Counted from the stretch's first letter, positions 1 through 8,784 are shown. The stretch: DNA of 33,483 nucleotides from Rhodospirillaceae bacterium (GCA_009694125.1 SHVT01000014.1:1-33483), one strand, 5' to 3'. Notes: generated from the letters alone by a model not told the origin. Numbers and translations: made by a program.

Positions 1-548
1 TTCCCAACACATTGATCTGGTTGTGAAAGATTGCGATTGAGGGGGTCGCGTGACGCGCCCAATCGTGACCCCTCTCAGAATGACGATCACGTCGCTACAT
101 CAATGGCTTATTGTGAACGTGGGGTGGGGTCACGGTTGGACGCGATTTTACACCTCCGGGGCGCGCTTGACAGCATCCGCGATTCCGCTTTCGCGATGCG
201 CGTATTTGAGGCCAGCGAGCGATTCATCGCGCAATGGCAGGGTTGCCCCTACCCCCGCCCGCGTGGTGGTGACTACCGGGACAGGATGCCCCGGTTCAGC
301 GTGCCCTTGTTGGCCTTGTTGAGCAGACCAGGGTAGCGTTGCATCGCCTTGCCGGTCAGGATGCCCTCGCCCTCCCGGGCAGTGATCGCAACATCCTCGA
401 TCTTGCGGGGCATGCGGCCTTTGACGTGCCACGCCCGTGGGGCGTGGCGGGCGCAGGACATGCCCGTTTTCCGGCACCGCTTTCTAGCCAAATAGTAGCC
501 AAGACGGGCAGCGACCCTCCAGACAATTTCATAAACCATTGGTTTTAT
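1..548. other. Gene-poor stretch, no confident gene
   Basis: I see no ORF here that resembles a known protein. Overlapping ORFs of about 100 codons exist on both strands, as expected by chance at this GC content. Two foldable elements are present: a nonamer inverted repeat at 42-50 and 64-72 (one G-T wobble), whose right arm recurs inverted at 126-134, and an 8-bp GC-rich hairpin at 428-448 with a 5-nt loop. Neither is followed by a T-run, so I do not call terminators. The stretch lies just downstream of tRNA-Glu, a common integration position, but I found no duplicated tRNA 3' end. Confidence 0.5.
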
Positions 549-624
549 TGGCGTCCCCAAGGGGATTCGAACCCCTGTTCCCGCCGTGAAAGGGCGGTGT
601 CCTAGGCCTCTAGACGATAGGGAC
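549..624 (-). tRNA. tRNA-Glu (anticodon TTC)
   Basis: On the minus strand the sequence folds as a 76-nt tRNA including an encoded CCA end. It begins GTCCCTA and the acceptor stem closes with GGGGAC before the G discriminator base. The anticodon loop is CTTTCAC on a CCGCC/GGCGG stem, giving anticodon TTC (Glu). The T-arm contains the canonical GGTTCGAATCC. It decodes GAA/GAG and may also supply glutamyl-tRNA for tetrapyrrole synthesis. It lies downstream of recJ on the same strand but probably has its own promoter. Confidence 0.96.
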
Positions 625-644
625 GTAAAGCCGACGCCACAGTG

Positions 645-672
645 GAATAATTCGCGCGAGCGGCAAAATCAA
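645..672 (-). promoter_or_regulatory. Candidate sigma-70 promoter for tRNA-Glu
   Basis: Reading the minus strand, TTGATT (667-672) and TTATTC (645-650) are separated by 16 bp and sit about 20 bp upstream of the tRNA 5' end, just past the recJ stop codon. This would give a short pre-tRNA leader. The call rests on motif match and position only. Confidence 0.4.
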
Positions 673-678
673 GGTGAG

Positions 679-2448
679 TTACTTCGGCAGCGCCGGCGCC
701 GCATCCTCAATTTGTAGCTGCACGCGGGTTTCTCCCTGCCAAATATCGGCACGCAAATGTCCGGCAAGATGGAGCGGCGCGCCCGCGGTTTCGCGCAAAG
801 CCTTGCCAAGTTCGGTGCCAACGGCGCGAAAGCAGATGCCGCCCAACCGCCCACCCTGCCCATCGGCCAGAAAACAGCGCAGATGTGACTCGCCCACGAC
901 ATCGGCCTTCGCCACACGCGCGGCGACGATCGCGAATCGCGGCTCGGGATTGCCGGCGCCGAAGGGGGCCAACCTTGCCAGCTTTTCCACGAAATCGGGT
1001 GTGGCCGCCGCCAGCGCCAGAGTCCCATCCAAGGAAAGCGTCGGCAATCGGGATGTCGGCATGAAGTCTGTGCCGATGCGATCGATAAGAAAGTCCCGGA
1101 AGGCTTGGATCTGGCCTTCCGCCACGGTAAAGCCGGCGGCCATGGCGTGGCCGCCGCCATTCCGCAGCAGCCCGGCTTGACGCGCCGCGATCACGGCGGC
1201 GCCAAGATCGATGCCCGCGATCGATCGCCCCGAGCCCCTGCCAACCCCGTTCTCAAGGGCGACCACACAGACCGGCCGCTGATAGCGGTCCTTCAATCGA
1301 CTGGCGACGATACCGACGACCCCCGGATGCCAGCCTTCTTGCGCCACCAGAATGAGCGGGCCGGGCTCGGGACCGGCCTCGACCGCCGCCATCGCCTGGT
1401 GCACCATGGCAGCTTCAATGGACTGGCGCTCGCGATTGAACCCATCAAGGCGGCGAGCGAGCGCGGCAGCTTCCGTGGCGTCGTCGGTGGTGAGAATACG
1501 CACGCCAAGATCGGATTCGCCGACCCGCCCACCGGCATTGACCCGCGGCCCAAGTACAAAGCCAAGCGTGAAGGCGTCAGGCATTTGGCGTATGCCGGCA
1601 ACATCGGCCAACGCGGCCAAACCGAGGTTTCGCCGACCCGCCATGACCTTGAGCCCCTGGGCGACGAATGCCCGATTCAGACCGATCAGGGGTACGACAT
1701 CGGCAACCGTTCCAAGCGCGACAAGATCGAGCAGATCGAGCAAATCGGGCTCTTGCCGGTGAGTGAACCAGCCCAATGCCCGCAAGCGGCGGTTCACCGC
1801 AACGGCCAGCAGGAAGGCAACACCCACGGCGGCGAGATGGCGATGCGGACTGGACTCGTCCAGCCGGTTAGGGTTGACGACGGCGTGGGCTCGCGGCAGC
1901 GCGGGCTCGGCGAGGTGGTGATCGATGACGATGACGTCCAGCCCGGAATCCGCGGCGGTCGCAAGCGGCGCATGGGCGAGAGTTCCGCAATCGAGCGTCA
2001 CAATCACGGTGGCGCCTTCCCGACCAAGGGTGAGCAGCGCCGGGCCATTGGGTCCATAACCTTCGCGCAGCCTGTCGGGAATGTAGAAACGCACTTTTCC
2101 ACCGCAGGATACAAAGGCGCGGTAGAGCAAAGCCGCCGATGTCGCACCATCGACGTCGTAGTCGCCGAATAGCGCGATTGTTTCGCCGCGTTGGACGGCG
2201 TCGCAAATCCGCGCGGCCGCCGCGTCCATGTCCTTCAGATTGGACGGATCCGGCAGCTGATGACGGAGGGAGGGACTAAGGAAAGTCTCGGCATCGTCTG
2301 CGCTCACGCCGCGGCCGGCCAATACGCGGCCGAGGAGTTCCGGGAGATCGTGACGTTGCGCAAGCGCCACGCCGAGGCGTTCATCCGCGAGCCGGGGCTG
2401 CCAGCACCAACCGCCGATTGACCGCTCCACGCCGAGGACGGCCGCCAT
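679..2448 (-). CDS. recJ: Single-stranded-DNA-specific exonuclease RecJ
   Basis: RecJ degrades single-stranded DNA 5' to 3' in RecF-pathway recombination, mismatch repair and base-excision repair. The 589-residue product shows the DHH phosphoesterase motifs in order: DYDVDG (96-101), DCG (153-155) and IDHH (175-178), which bind the catalytic divalent metals. The C-terminal half has the DHHA1 signature, including GRGSGRS and a GGHAMAAGF motif, followed by an OB-like tail. Length fits the family. A GTG at 2475 opens the same frame, but I prefer ATG at 2448 because it follows the glpX stop and has AGGA about 12 nt upstream. It is last in the hom-glpX-recJ run, so probably co-transcribed. Confidence 0.95.
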   Translation of the reverse strand: MAAVLGVERSIGGWCWQPRLADERLGVALAQRHDLPELLGRVLAGRGVSADDAETFLSPSLRHQLPDPSNLKDMDAAAARICDAVQRGETIALFGDYDVDGATSAALLYRAFVSCGGKVRFYIPDRLREGYGPNGPALLTLGREGATVIVTLDCGTLAHAPLATAADSGLDVIVIDHHLAEPALPRAHAVVNPNRLDESSPHRHLAAVGVAFLLAVAVNRRLRALGWFTHRQEPDLLDLLDLVALGTVADVVPLIGLNRAFVAQGLKVMAGRRNLGLAALADVAGIRQMPDAFTLGFVLGPRVNAGGRVGESDLGVRILTTDDATEAAALARRLDGFNRERQSIEAAMVHQAMAAVEAGPEPGPLILVAQEGWHPGVVGIVASRLKDRYQRPVCVVALENGVGRGSGRSIAGIDLGAAVIAARQAGLLRNGGGHAMAAGFTVAEGQIQAFRDFLIDRIGTDFMPTSRLPTLSLDGTLALAAATPDFVEKLARLAPFGAGNPEPRFAIVAARVAKADVVGESHLRCFLADGQGGRLGGICFRAVGTELGKALRETAGAPLHLAGHLRADIWQGETRVQLQIEDAAPALPK

Positions 2449-2455
2449 CGCGAAA

Positions 2456-3475
2456 CTATTTCCTATTGGCGCCACCGCCGGATGGGCGCGCGAAGTCGTG
2501 TCGCGCTTCGATGAGGCGCGTTGTCCTCGTGTTTGACAACAAGACGATGGATTGGGTCACGGCACAGCCCGCGGTTCGCCTGACCCCGCGCAGGATCGAG
2601 CCATCGGTCACGCCCGTGGCCGCGAATATCACGTCGCCGCCGGCGAGGTCGGTTTCGTTGTATTTGCGGTTGAGATCGACGATGCCCATGCGGGTCGCCC
2701 TCGCCTTTTCGTCGTCGTTGCGAAGCAGCAGGCGGCCCTGCATGCGGCCTCCGCAACCGCGCAGCGCGGCGGCGGCCAAGACGCCCTCACGCGCACCGCC
2801 GCAACCCAGATACATGTCGACGCCGCTGTCGGCGCGTGCCACGGCCACGACACCGCTGACATCACCATCGGAAATCAACATCACGCGCGACCCCGCCTCG
2901 CGAATCTTGGCGAGGATTTCGGCATGACGCGGCCGGTCGAGGACGCAAACCACCAGGTCGCCGACATCGACGCTGCGCGCTCTGGCCAGATTTCTTAGAT
3001 TCTTGCCCGGTTCTTGATCAAGGTCGACGACGTCCGCCGGCAACTGGCCACCGACCGCGATCTTGTTCATGTAAACGTCAGGGGTCCTTAGAAATCCGCC
3101 CTTCTCGGCCAGCGCGATTACCGCCAAGGCGTTAGGCCCACCCTTGGCCGTCAGCGTGACGCCCTGCAAGGGATCAAGCGCGATATCGGCCGTTGGACCG
3201 CCGCGTCCCACCGCTTCGCCGACGAAAAGCATGCCGACTTCGTCGGGCTGGCCCTCGCCGATCACAATCTCGCCGGCGATGGGGATATTATCGAGGGCGC
3301 GTCGCATGGCCTCCACGGCTGCTTGATCCGCCGCCCTCTCATCGCCGCGCCCCATGAACCGCGACGCGGCCAGCGCCGCTGCTTCGGTGGCGCACACCGC
3401 GGAAAGCGCGAGGTCGTTGTCCATGGACGAGGACACCGGCGTCGCCTCCCGTTGCTCTTCGCCCTCTGTGCTCAC
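2456..3475 (-). CDS. glpX: Class II fructose-1,6-bisphosphatase
   Basis: GlpX-type FBPase hydrolyses fructose 1,6-bisphosphate to fructose 6-phosphate in gluconeogenesis. The 339-residue product has the metal- and substrate-binding motifs of this lithium-sensitive phosphatase-fold family: GEIVIGEGQPDE, DIALDPLQG (usually DPLEG), a central ISDGDVSG, and the YLGCGGAREGVLAAAALR segment. The first codon is GTG at 3475, giving a GTGA overlap with the hom stop, which suggests translational coupling. ATG at 3421 is an alternative that would trim a poorly conserved-looking N-terminus. The hom-glpX-recJ order is familiar in Alphaproteobacteria. Confidence 0.93.
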   Translation of the reverse strand: MSTEGEEQREATPVSSSMDNDLALSAVCATEAAALAASRFMGRGDERAADQAAVEAMRRALDNIPIAGEIVIGEGQPDEVGMLFVGEAVGRGGPTADIALDPLQGVTLTAKGGPNALAVIALAEKGGFLRTPDVYMNKIAVGGQLPADVVDLDQEPGKNLRNLARARSVDVGDLVVCVLDRPRHAEILAKIREAGSRVMLISDGDVSGVVAVARADSGVDMYLGCGGAREGVLAAAALRGCGGRMQGRLLLRNDDEKARATRMGIVDLNRKYNETDLAGGDVIFAATGVTDGSILRGVRRTAGCAVTQSIVLLSNTRTTRLIEARHDFARPSGGGANRK

Positions 3476-4767
3476 AACTCCTCGATGATTCGTATCATGC
3501 GCGGGGGCTCGCGCACCGAGCCCAGTTTCGCAATCGCGGCCAATGCTCGAATCATTTGCTCCTCTTCGGTTTCATGCGTCGTTAACACGACCGGTACCGC
3601 GTCGACCGGGTTGCGACCGCGTTGCAGCATCGATTCAAGCGAAACCTGTTCGTCGCGAAGCGCAGCCGTAATTTCCGCGATCACGCCCGGCCGATCGACG
3701 ACCATCAACCGCACATAATAGGCGCCACGATGTCGGGCCATCGGCGCCGACGGCAACACGGCCAGAGCGGTCGCCGGAACCGAAAACGCCGGCGACTGTC
3801 GGCCGCAGGCGATGTCCATCAAATCGGCCACGACCGCCGAGGCCGTCGGGCCCGCACCGGCGCCCCTACCTTGAAACATGGTCGTCCCCACGAAATCGCC
3901 TTCGGCCACGACCGCGTTGAAGACACCCTCGACATGGGCGATCGGCGCCTCCGCCGGCACCATGCATGGATGCACGCGCTGCTCCAGCCCATGCCGCGTC
4001 ATGCGCGCCGTGCCGAGAAGCTTGATTCGATATCCAAGCTCCGCCGCGTATTCGATGTCGGACAGCGAGACATGGCGGATACCCTCAACGTAAACTCCGG
4101 AGAAATTCACCTCGCAGCCAAATGCCACGCTCGCAAGGATCGCTAGTTTGTGAGCGGCGTCGATGCCATCGACATCGAAACCGGGATCGGCTTCGGCGTA
4201 GCCCAGTTTCTGCGCCTCGGCGAGCACTTCCGAAAAACCGCGCCGGCTCTCCCGCATCGCGGTCAGAATGTAATTGCTGGTGCCGTTGAGAATCCCATAG
4301 ACGCGGCTGAGCCGATTGGCGGCGAGGCCCTCGCGCAAGGCCTTGATGATTGGAATACCGCCCGCTACCGCTGCTTCGAAGGCCAGCGCAACGGAACGCG
4401 ACTCCGCGGCGCGGGCCAAGGCCGCCCCATGTATCGCCAGCAATGCCTTGTTCGCGGTAACAAGGTGACGGCCGCGGGCGATCGCCTTTTCGCACACCTC
4501 GCGGGCGACACCGTCGGCGCCGCCAATCAATTCCACCACGGCCTCCGCTTCGGCTTCCGAGGCCATGGCCGCCGCATCGTCGTACCAACGCATTCCTGAC
4601 ACATCGACGCCCCGATCGCGCCGCCGGTCGCGGGCCGATACGGCCGCGACCACGATGCGTCGGCCGCAACGGCGTTCTATCAACTCGGCGTGGCGGTTGA
4701 GCAGGGTCAGAACCCCGGCGCCGACTGTGCCCAACCCGGCCACCGCGATCTTCAGCGGCGGGCTCAT
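3472..4767 (-). CDS. hom: Homoserine dehydrogenase
   Basis: Hom reduces aspartate semialdehyde to homoserine with NAD(P)H, at the branch to threonine and methionine. The 431-residue product has an N-terminal Rossmann nucleotide-binding motif (AVAGLGTVGAGV, about residues 8-19), a VTANKALL segment, the catalytic-domain signature GILNGTSNYI with the downstream GYAEADPGFDVDGIDAAHK, and a C-terminal ACT domain (from about residue 350, YYVRLMVVDRPGVIAEI) that usually mediates threonine feedback inhibition. The start is ATG at 4767. It leads the hom-glpX-recJ run. The aminotransferase gene that often precedes hom in this class is absent; an OmpA-like gene lies upstream instead. Its product feeds MetY encoded at 12390-13691. 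Confidence 0.96.
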   Translation of the reverse strand: MSPPLKIAVAGLGTVGAGVLTLLNRHAELIERRCGRRIVVAAVSARDRRRDRGVDVSGMRWYDDAAAMASEAEAEAVVELIGGADGVAREVCEKAIARGRHLVTANKALLAIHGAALARAAESRSVALAFEAAVAGGIPIIKALREGLAANRLSRVYGILNGTSNYILTAMRESRRGFSEVLAEAQKLGYAEADPGFDVDGIDAAHKLAILASVAFGCEVNFSGVYVEGIRHVSLSDIEYAAELGYRIKLLGTARMTRHGLEQRVHPCMVPAEAPIAHVEGVFNAVVAEGDFVGTTMFQGRGAGAGPTASAVVADLMDIACGRQSPAFSVPATALAVLPSAPMARHRGAYYVRLMVVDRPGVIAEITAALRDEQVSLESMLQRGRNPVDAVPVVLTTHETEEEQMIRALAAIAKLGSVREPPRMIRIIEEL

Positions 4768-4900
4768 CCGACAATCGCGGCCCCAAGCCGCCTCTTTCTT
4801 TGAAATTCAATGTTCATGTTGATTCTTACAACGGCGTGGGGACTGCGGCCGACGGACCAACGAACGACGGCCCGTCATCGGGTTTGTACGCTCGCCCCAA

Positions 4901-5698
4901 CTAGTATTCGAGATAAATTTCCACTCGCCGATTGACGCCGGATGTGGGGTTGACTGGATCGGCAAGATCGTTGTCGCCGCGGGCGTCGACCATGATGCGG
5001 CTTGCTGGTACACCTAGGTCCAACAGGGCGCGGGCGACGGCCTCCGCGCGCTCCATGGACGTGCGGAAATTGGCTACCTGGCGAGATCCTAGCGACCCGC
5101 CGTCCCGGCTCGCATGTCCAACAACACGCAAGACCGCTCCCGTCGATTTCTGCGCGGACACGGCATCGCGGAGTTGCTGAATCTCCAAGACCTTGCTCCC
5201 GCCCGCAGGGAACCCAATGGTCGCCAAACGGCCCTGGGCGATGGATTCCCGGCGCAACCCCGCATTGCCTTGAGGTGGCGCAGCCAAATTCGCGCCCGGC
5301 CCTTGCAGCGGGGCCAGCGGCGGCGGATCGGTTGCCGGCAACGCGGCCACCGTGGCCGCGGGCACGTTCGTACCTTCTGCGGTGAACACGGCACCCTGCC
5401 GGTCGGCGGCCAGGTTCATTTCCATCTGGCGGCGCTGCTCCAAGGCCGGAATCGTGGGGGCGGCCGGCACCGTGCCAAGGCTTGGAAAGGGCTGATTCGC
5501 GCCGGGCACGGGCCTGGTCGGTTCCGGCGCGATTTCGTTGCCTCGAAGGGAACCGGCGACGCCCCGATACAATGCGATGGGATTCAACGACTCCGGGACA
5601 TCCGAACACCCGCTCAGGAATAAGACAAGGGCGCACCACAATGCCCGAAATCGGCCAGCAGGGGACTGTTCCCTAACTGTCTTGATGCAAGGCGGCAT
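4901..5698 (-). CDS. OmpA-family outer-membrane lipoprotein
   Basis: Predicted peptidoglycan-anchored lipoprotein of 265 residues. The N-terminus has a basic region, a hydrophobic stretch and the lipobox LSGC with the acylated Cys at residue 31. A Pro/Ala-rich middle linker follows, then a C-terminal OmpA-like domain with VGHASRDGG, a peptidoglycan-binding helix (NFRTSMERAEAV) and the terminal NRRVEIYL. An upstream start at 5770 is in frame but would translate the 18-bp repeats and put extra residues before a normal lipoprotein signal, so I use ATG at 5698. The product probably tethers the outer membrane to the cell wall. Its exact role is unknown. Confidence 0.85.
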   Translation of the reverse strand: MPPCIKTVREQSPAGRFRALWCALVLFLSGCSDVPESLNPIALYRGVAGSLRGNEIAPEPTRPVPGANQPFPSLGTVPAAPTIPALEQRRQMEMNLAADRQGAVFTAEGTNVPAATVAALPATDPPPLAPLQGPGANLAAPPQGNAGLRRESIAQGRLATIGFPAGGSKVLEIQQLRDAVSAQKSTGAVLRVVGHASRDGGSLGSRQVANFRTSMERAEAVARALLDLGVPASRIMVDARGDNDLADPVNPTSGVNRRVEIYLEY

Positions 5699-5701
5699 TG
5701 T

Positions 5702-5760
5702 GACGATTTTCCAACAAGAGACGATTTTCCAACAAGACAAGAGACGATTTTCCAACAAGA
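5702..5760. repeat. Three 18-bp direct repeats
   Basis: Three identical copies of GACGATTTTCCAACAAGA lie at 5702-5719, 5720-5737 and 5743-5760. The first two are in perfect tandem; the third follows after CAAGA, itself a copy of the repeat's end. The array is AT-rich against its surroundings and sits in the intergenic region between the OmpA-like lipoprotein start and phaC. Read on the minus strand each copy contains GGAAAA, and the copy nearest the lipoprotein gene may contribute its ribosome binding site. Iterated operators or simple slippage expansion are both possible. Confidence 0.85.
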
Positions 5761-5877
5761 AATGTGGCATTATGCGATTTGAGAGCCTCCCGCTCTATTA
5801 CGTCCGGCTGCGCGTCCGCGCCCTCCACTATGCGCCCAAGGCAAAGTGGAAAATCAACGAATGATAGGGATCGAAGA

Positions 5878-7674
5878 ATGGCCGATCAACCGGCCCACGA
5901 CATAAAGCTGCCCGATCCGGTCGAACTATCCCGGATCATGACAGAGATCGCCGGCAAAAGTCGCCGCCTCGTTACCGATTTTGTTGCGCGGCAGGGTGGG
6001 CAGCCGGGGCGGTCTAATCTCGATCCGTTGAATATCGGAGCGGCCTTCATCGAAATGACGGCGCGGCTGATGACCAATCCGGCAAAGCTTGTCCAGGCGC
6101 AGTTGTCGCTTTGGCAGGACTATTTGTCGCTTTGGCAAAACACGGCCCGAAAGATGTTTGGGGAGCCGACGCAGCCAGTGATCCAGGCGCCGGGCGACGA
6201 TCGGCGCTTCAGGGACGCAATGTGGGACGAAAGCTACCTCTTCGATTACATCAAGCAATCCTATCTCCTTACCGCGCGTTGGCTGCGGTCGACGGTGCAT
6301 GACGTCGAAGGGCTGGACGACAAGACCGGACGCAAGGTCGATTTTTACACGCGCCAATTCGTGGACGCGATGTCGCCCAGCAATTTTGCACTGACCAACC
6401 CCGAAGTGCTCCGGGCGACGATTGAGACCGGAGGAGAGAACTTGCTCAAAGGATTGAGCAACCTGCTGGACGATCTCGATCGCGGCAAAGGAAAAGTCTC
6501 GATCCGAATGACCGACCTGAACGCATTCAAGGTCGGCGAAAACATCGCCTGCACGCCCGGAAAAGTCATCTACCAGAATGAGTTGCTGCAGCTCATCCAA
6601 TACAACCCGACGACCGAGACGGTGTGGCGGCGGCCGCTGCTTGTCGTTCCACCCTGGATCAACAAGTTCTATATCCTCGATCTTCGACCCACGAACTCCT
6701 TCGTCCGCTGGTGCACGGGGCTGGGTCACACGGTTTTCGTGGTATCTTGGATCAATCCGGACGAGGCCTTGGCCAACAAGGCATTCGACGACTATTTGTC
6801 GCTGGGACCGTTGGCCGCGCTCGACGCGATTTCGGCGGCCACGGGCGAGCGCACCGTCAACGTTGTTGGGTACTGCCTGGGCGGCACTCTCTTAAGCGCG
6901 GCGCTCGCCTACCTGGCCGCGAAGAACGACAAACGCGTCGCCAGCGCGACCTTCCTGGCGACCTTGGTGGATTTCGCCGAACCGGGAGAACTCGGCGTCT
7001 TTATCGACGAGGAGCAATTGGCGCACCTCGAAGACCGCATGAACGAAAAGGGCTACCTTCCCTCCGAGGACATGGCGACAACCTTCAACATGCTTCGATC
7101 CAACGATCTTATCTGGTCGTTCGTCGTCAACAACTACCTCTTGGGCAAAGACCCTTTTCCATTCGATCTTCTCTACTGGAACGCCGATTCGACGCACATG
7201 CCCGCGACAATGCACAGCTTCTACCTGCGTAAGATGTACCAGGAGAATCTCCTGGTGAAACCGGGCGGACTGTCGATGTTGGGTCGGCCGATCGATCTGC
7301 GAAAAGTCAAAATTCCCACCTACATGATGTCGGCCAGCGAAGATCACATCGCGCCATGGCGAACGACCTACGCCGCCGCGAGGATTTTCTCCGGCCCAAC
7401 CCGCTTTGTACTGTCGTCGTCCGGCCACATCGCCGGGGTCGTGAACCCGCCTTCGGCCAACAAATATTCCTACTGGACAAACGAGAGCGTACCCCCCTCG
7501 CCCGACGATTGGCTGGCCGGGGCGACACAGAATTCCGGTTCATGGTGGACCGACTGGGGGAACTGGATCCCGGCACATGCGGGGGGGAAAGTCCGCGCAC
7601 GGGTTCCCGGCAGTGGAAAACTCAAGGCCCTTGAGGACGCGCCGGGTTCCTACGTTATGGTTCGGGCAGGCTGA
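5878..7674 (+). CDS. phaC: Class I poly(3-hydroxyalkanoate) synthase
   Basis: PhaC polymerises (R)-3-hydroxyacyl-CoA into PHA storage granules. The 598-residue product has the N-terminal PhaC domain and a C-terminal alpha/beta-hydrolase catalytic domain. The lipase-like box is GYCLGG with nucleophile Cys333; the expected catalytic Asp489 (SEDHIAPW) and His517 (SSGHIAG) are present. Length and the absence of a PhaE/PhaR partner fit class I. ATG at 5878 is preceded by AGGGA at a 7-nt gap; an upstream in-frame extension to 5764 has no support. No phaA, phaB, phasin or phaR gene is in the window, so phaC is solitary here. Its 3' end overlaps the convergent carbonic-anhydrase-like gene by 25 bp. 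Confidence 0.97.
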   Translation: MADQPAHDIKLPDPVELSRIMTEIAGKSRRLVTDFVARQGGQPGRSNLDPLNIGAAFIEMTARLMTNPAKLVQAQLSLWQDYLSLWQNTARKMFGEPTQPVIQAPGDDRRFRDAMWDESYLFDYIKQSYLLTARWLRSTVHDVEGLDDKTGRKVDFYTRQFVDAMSPSNFALTNPEVLRATIETGGENLLKGLSNLLDDLDRGKGKVSIRMTDLNAFKVGENIACTPGKVIYQNELLQLIQYNPTTETVWRRPLLVVPPWINKFYILDLRPTNSFVRWCTGLGHTVFVVSWINPDEALANKAFDDYLSLGPLAALDAISAATGERTVNVVGYCLGGTLLSAALAYLAAKNDKRVASATFLATLVDFAEPGELGVFIDEEQLAHLEDRMNEKGYLPSEDMATTFNMLRSNDLIWSFVVNNYLLGKDPFPFDLLYWNADSTHMPATMHSFYLRKMYQENLLVKPGGLSMLGRPIDLRKVKIPTYMMSASEDHIAPWRTTYAAARIFSGPTRFVLSSSGHIAGVVNPPSANKYSYWTNESVPPSPDDWLAGATQNSGSWWTDWGNWIPAHAGGKVRARVPGSGKLKALEDAPGSYVMVRAG

Positions 7675-8201
7675 CCGGGTTGAGACGAGGAGCGGTATTC
7701 TCGGGCGAGCGAGACATAGAGAGCGGACACTCTTTCCATCTCGGCGAATTCCGCCGGCGTGAGATCGCGCATCTTTTTTGCCGGGCTGCCGGCCCACAAC
7801 TCGCCTGATACGATACGCTTGCCGGGCGTCACCAGCGCGCCCGCCGCCACCATCGCCCGGTTCTCCACAACCACGCCATCCATGACGCAAGCCCGCATTC
7901 CGACGAAACAGCCATCCTCGAGACGGCAACCATGGACTATGGCGGCGTGCCCGATGGTAACGTCGGCGCCGATATAGATGCCGTGACGTTCATGGGTCAC
8001 ATGAACGATCGTGCCGTCCTGAATATTGCTGCGTGGTCCGATGCGAATCTCGTTTACGTCGCCGCGGATCACTGTTCCGAACCAAACGCCAACCTCGGAG
8101 CCGATGTCGACATTGCCGATCACGGTAGCATTCGCCGCCACAAAAACGTCGGGCGCGATGCGGGGCCAATGATTGCGATAGGGCAGGATCAGACCAGACA
8201 T
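7650..8201 (-). CDS. Gamma-carbonic-anhydrase-like hexapeptide-repeat protein
   Basis: A 183-residue left-handed beta-helix protein of the gamma-CA / YrdA / CaiE group. Hexapeptide repeats run through most of the chain (VFVAAN-ATVIGN-VDIGSE-VGVWFG and on). Putative zinc-ligand histidines are in IVHVTH (67/70) and the GHAAIVHG segment (His85, His90). It ends with the usual VVSGELWAGSPAKKMRDLT-type helix region. Many members of this family lack measurable carbonic anhydrase activity, so the reaction is uncertain: CO2 hydration or a CoA-related acyltransfer are both conceivable. ATG at 8201. It faces phaC convergently and is divergent from the cyclic-nucleotide-binding gene across a short AT-rich promoter region (8202-8356). 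Confidence 0.9.
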   Translation of the reverse strand: MSGLILPYRNHWPRIAPDVFVAANATVIGNVDIGSEVGVWFGTVIRGDVNEIRIGPRSNIQDGTIVHVTHERHGIYIGADVTIGHAAIVHGCRLEDGCFVGMRACVMDGVVVENRAMVAAGALVTPGKRIVSGELWAGSPAKKMRDLTPAEFAEMERVSALYVSLAREYRSSSQPGQPARTIT

Positions 8202-8356
8202 AAGTATTCAAACCCAGGCTGTGCCATTCCTAGTTGGCCCGTCTTGGTTGTGACGACCGTCACTTTCATGTAATTTTAATAATATTACCATATGGGCGCG
8301 GATGGACGAAAACGTGGATCGGAACGACTTGCCGACGGAACCGCGGGAGCGCGACC

Positions 8357-8767
8357 ATGACGGAGCGTATTCTGAACCGAAAGATCTATCAGGCTGGCGC
8401 TGTCATCTTTAAGGATGGCGATTCCGCGAACGACGCCTATTTGATCGAATCCGGCACCGTTGAGGTTGTGCGCAAGTCGGGGAGCGCGGAGGTTGTGCTG
8501 GCGCGGCTGACCCGCGGCGAAATCTTCGGCGAAATGGCACTTATCGACGGCAAACCTCGCACGGCATCGGTGCGCGCCGTCGATGCTGTAACCTGCGTTC
8601 TGATTTCACAGTCGGAATTCCGGCGCAAGCTCGACGCCGCCGATCCGTTGCTGCGCCGTCTTCTTCAGATTTTCGTTGGCCAAATCCGCGCGCGCACCGA
8701 TGCGGCGGTGCCGAGAACGCCCGCTTCCCCATCGCCAGTGGTGGCCGAGCCAGTCGTTACGCATTGA
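8357..8767 (+). CDS. Stand-alone cyclic-nucleotide-binding domain protein
   Basis: A 136-residue protein that is essentially one cNMP-binding beta-barrel followed by a short Pro/Ala/Val-rich tail. The phosphate-binding cassette is visible as GEIFGEMALIDGKPRTASV, with the Gly-Glu pair and the Arg expected to contact the cyclic phosphate. There is no helix-turn-helix, kinase, channel or phosphatase domain, so it is not a full CRP/FNR regulator. It could bind cAMP or cGMP and act on a partner protein; the partner is unknown. ATG at 8357 is preceded by GGGAG. It is transcribed alone and ends 17 bp from the convergent argC. Confidence 0.85.
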   Translation: MTERILNRKIYQAGAVIFKDGDSANDAYLIESGTVEVVRKSGSAEVVLARLTRGEIFGEMALIDGKPRTASVRAVDAVTCVLISQSEFRRKLDAADPLLRRLLQIFVGQIRARTDAAVPRTPASPSPVVAEPVVTH

Positions 8768-8784
8768 CGCAGCGGCCGCGGCCG

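Noticed and set aside
273-560. Minus-strand ORF downstream of tRNA-Glu as an integrase remnant
   Set aside because: No catalytic Arg/His/Tyr context or recognisable integrase motif, and its 5' end runs into the tRNA.
1105-2172. Plus-strand ORF of 355 codons opposite recJ
   Set aside because: Lies wholly antisense to recJ, has low-complexity composition and no motif; long antisense frames are expected with GC-rich third positions.
5702-5760. CRISPR array
   Set aside because: Repeats are 18 bp and adjacent or nearly so, without unique spacers, and no cas gene is present.
8302-8412. Short ORF starting MDENVDRNDLPTEP overlapping the cyclic-nucleotide-binding gene
   Set aside because: Out of frame with the clear gene at 8357, no ribosome binding site, no similarity recognised.
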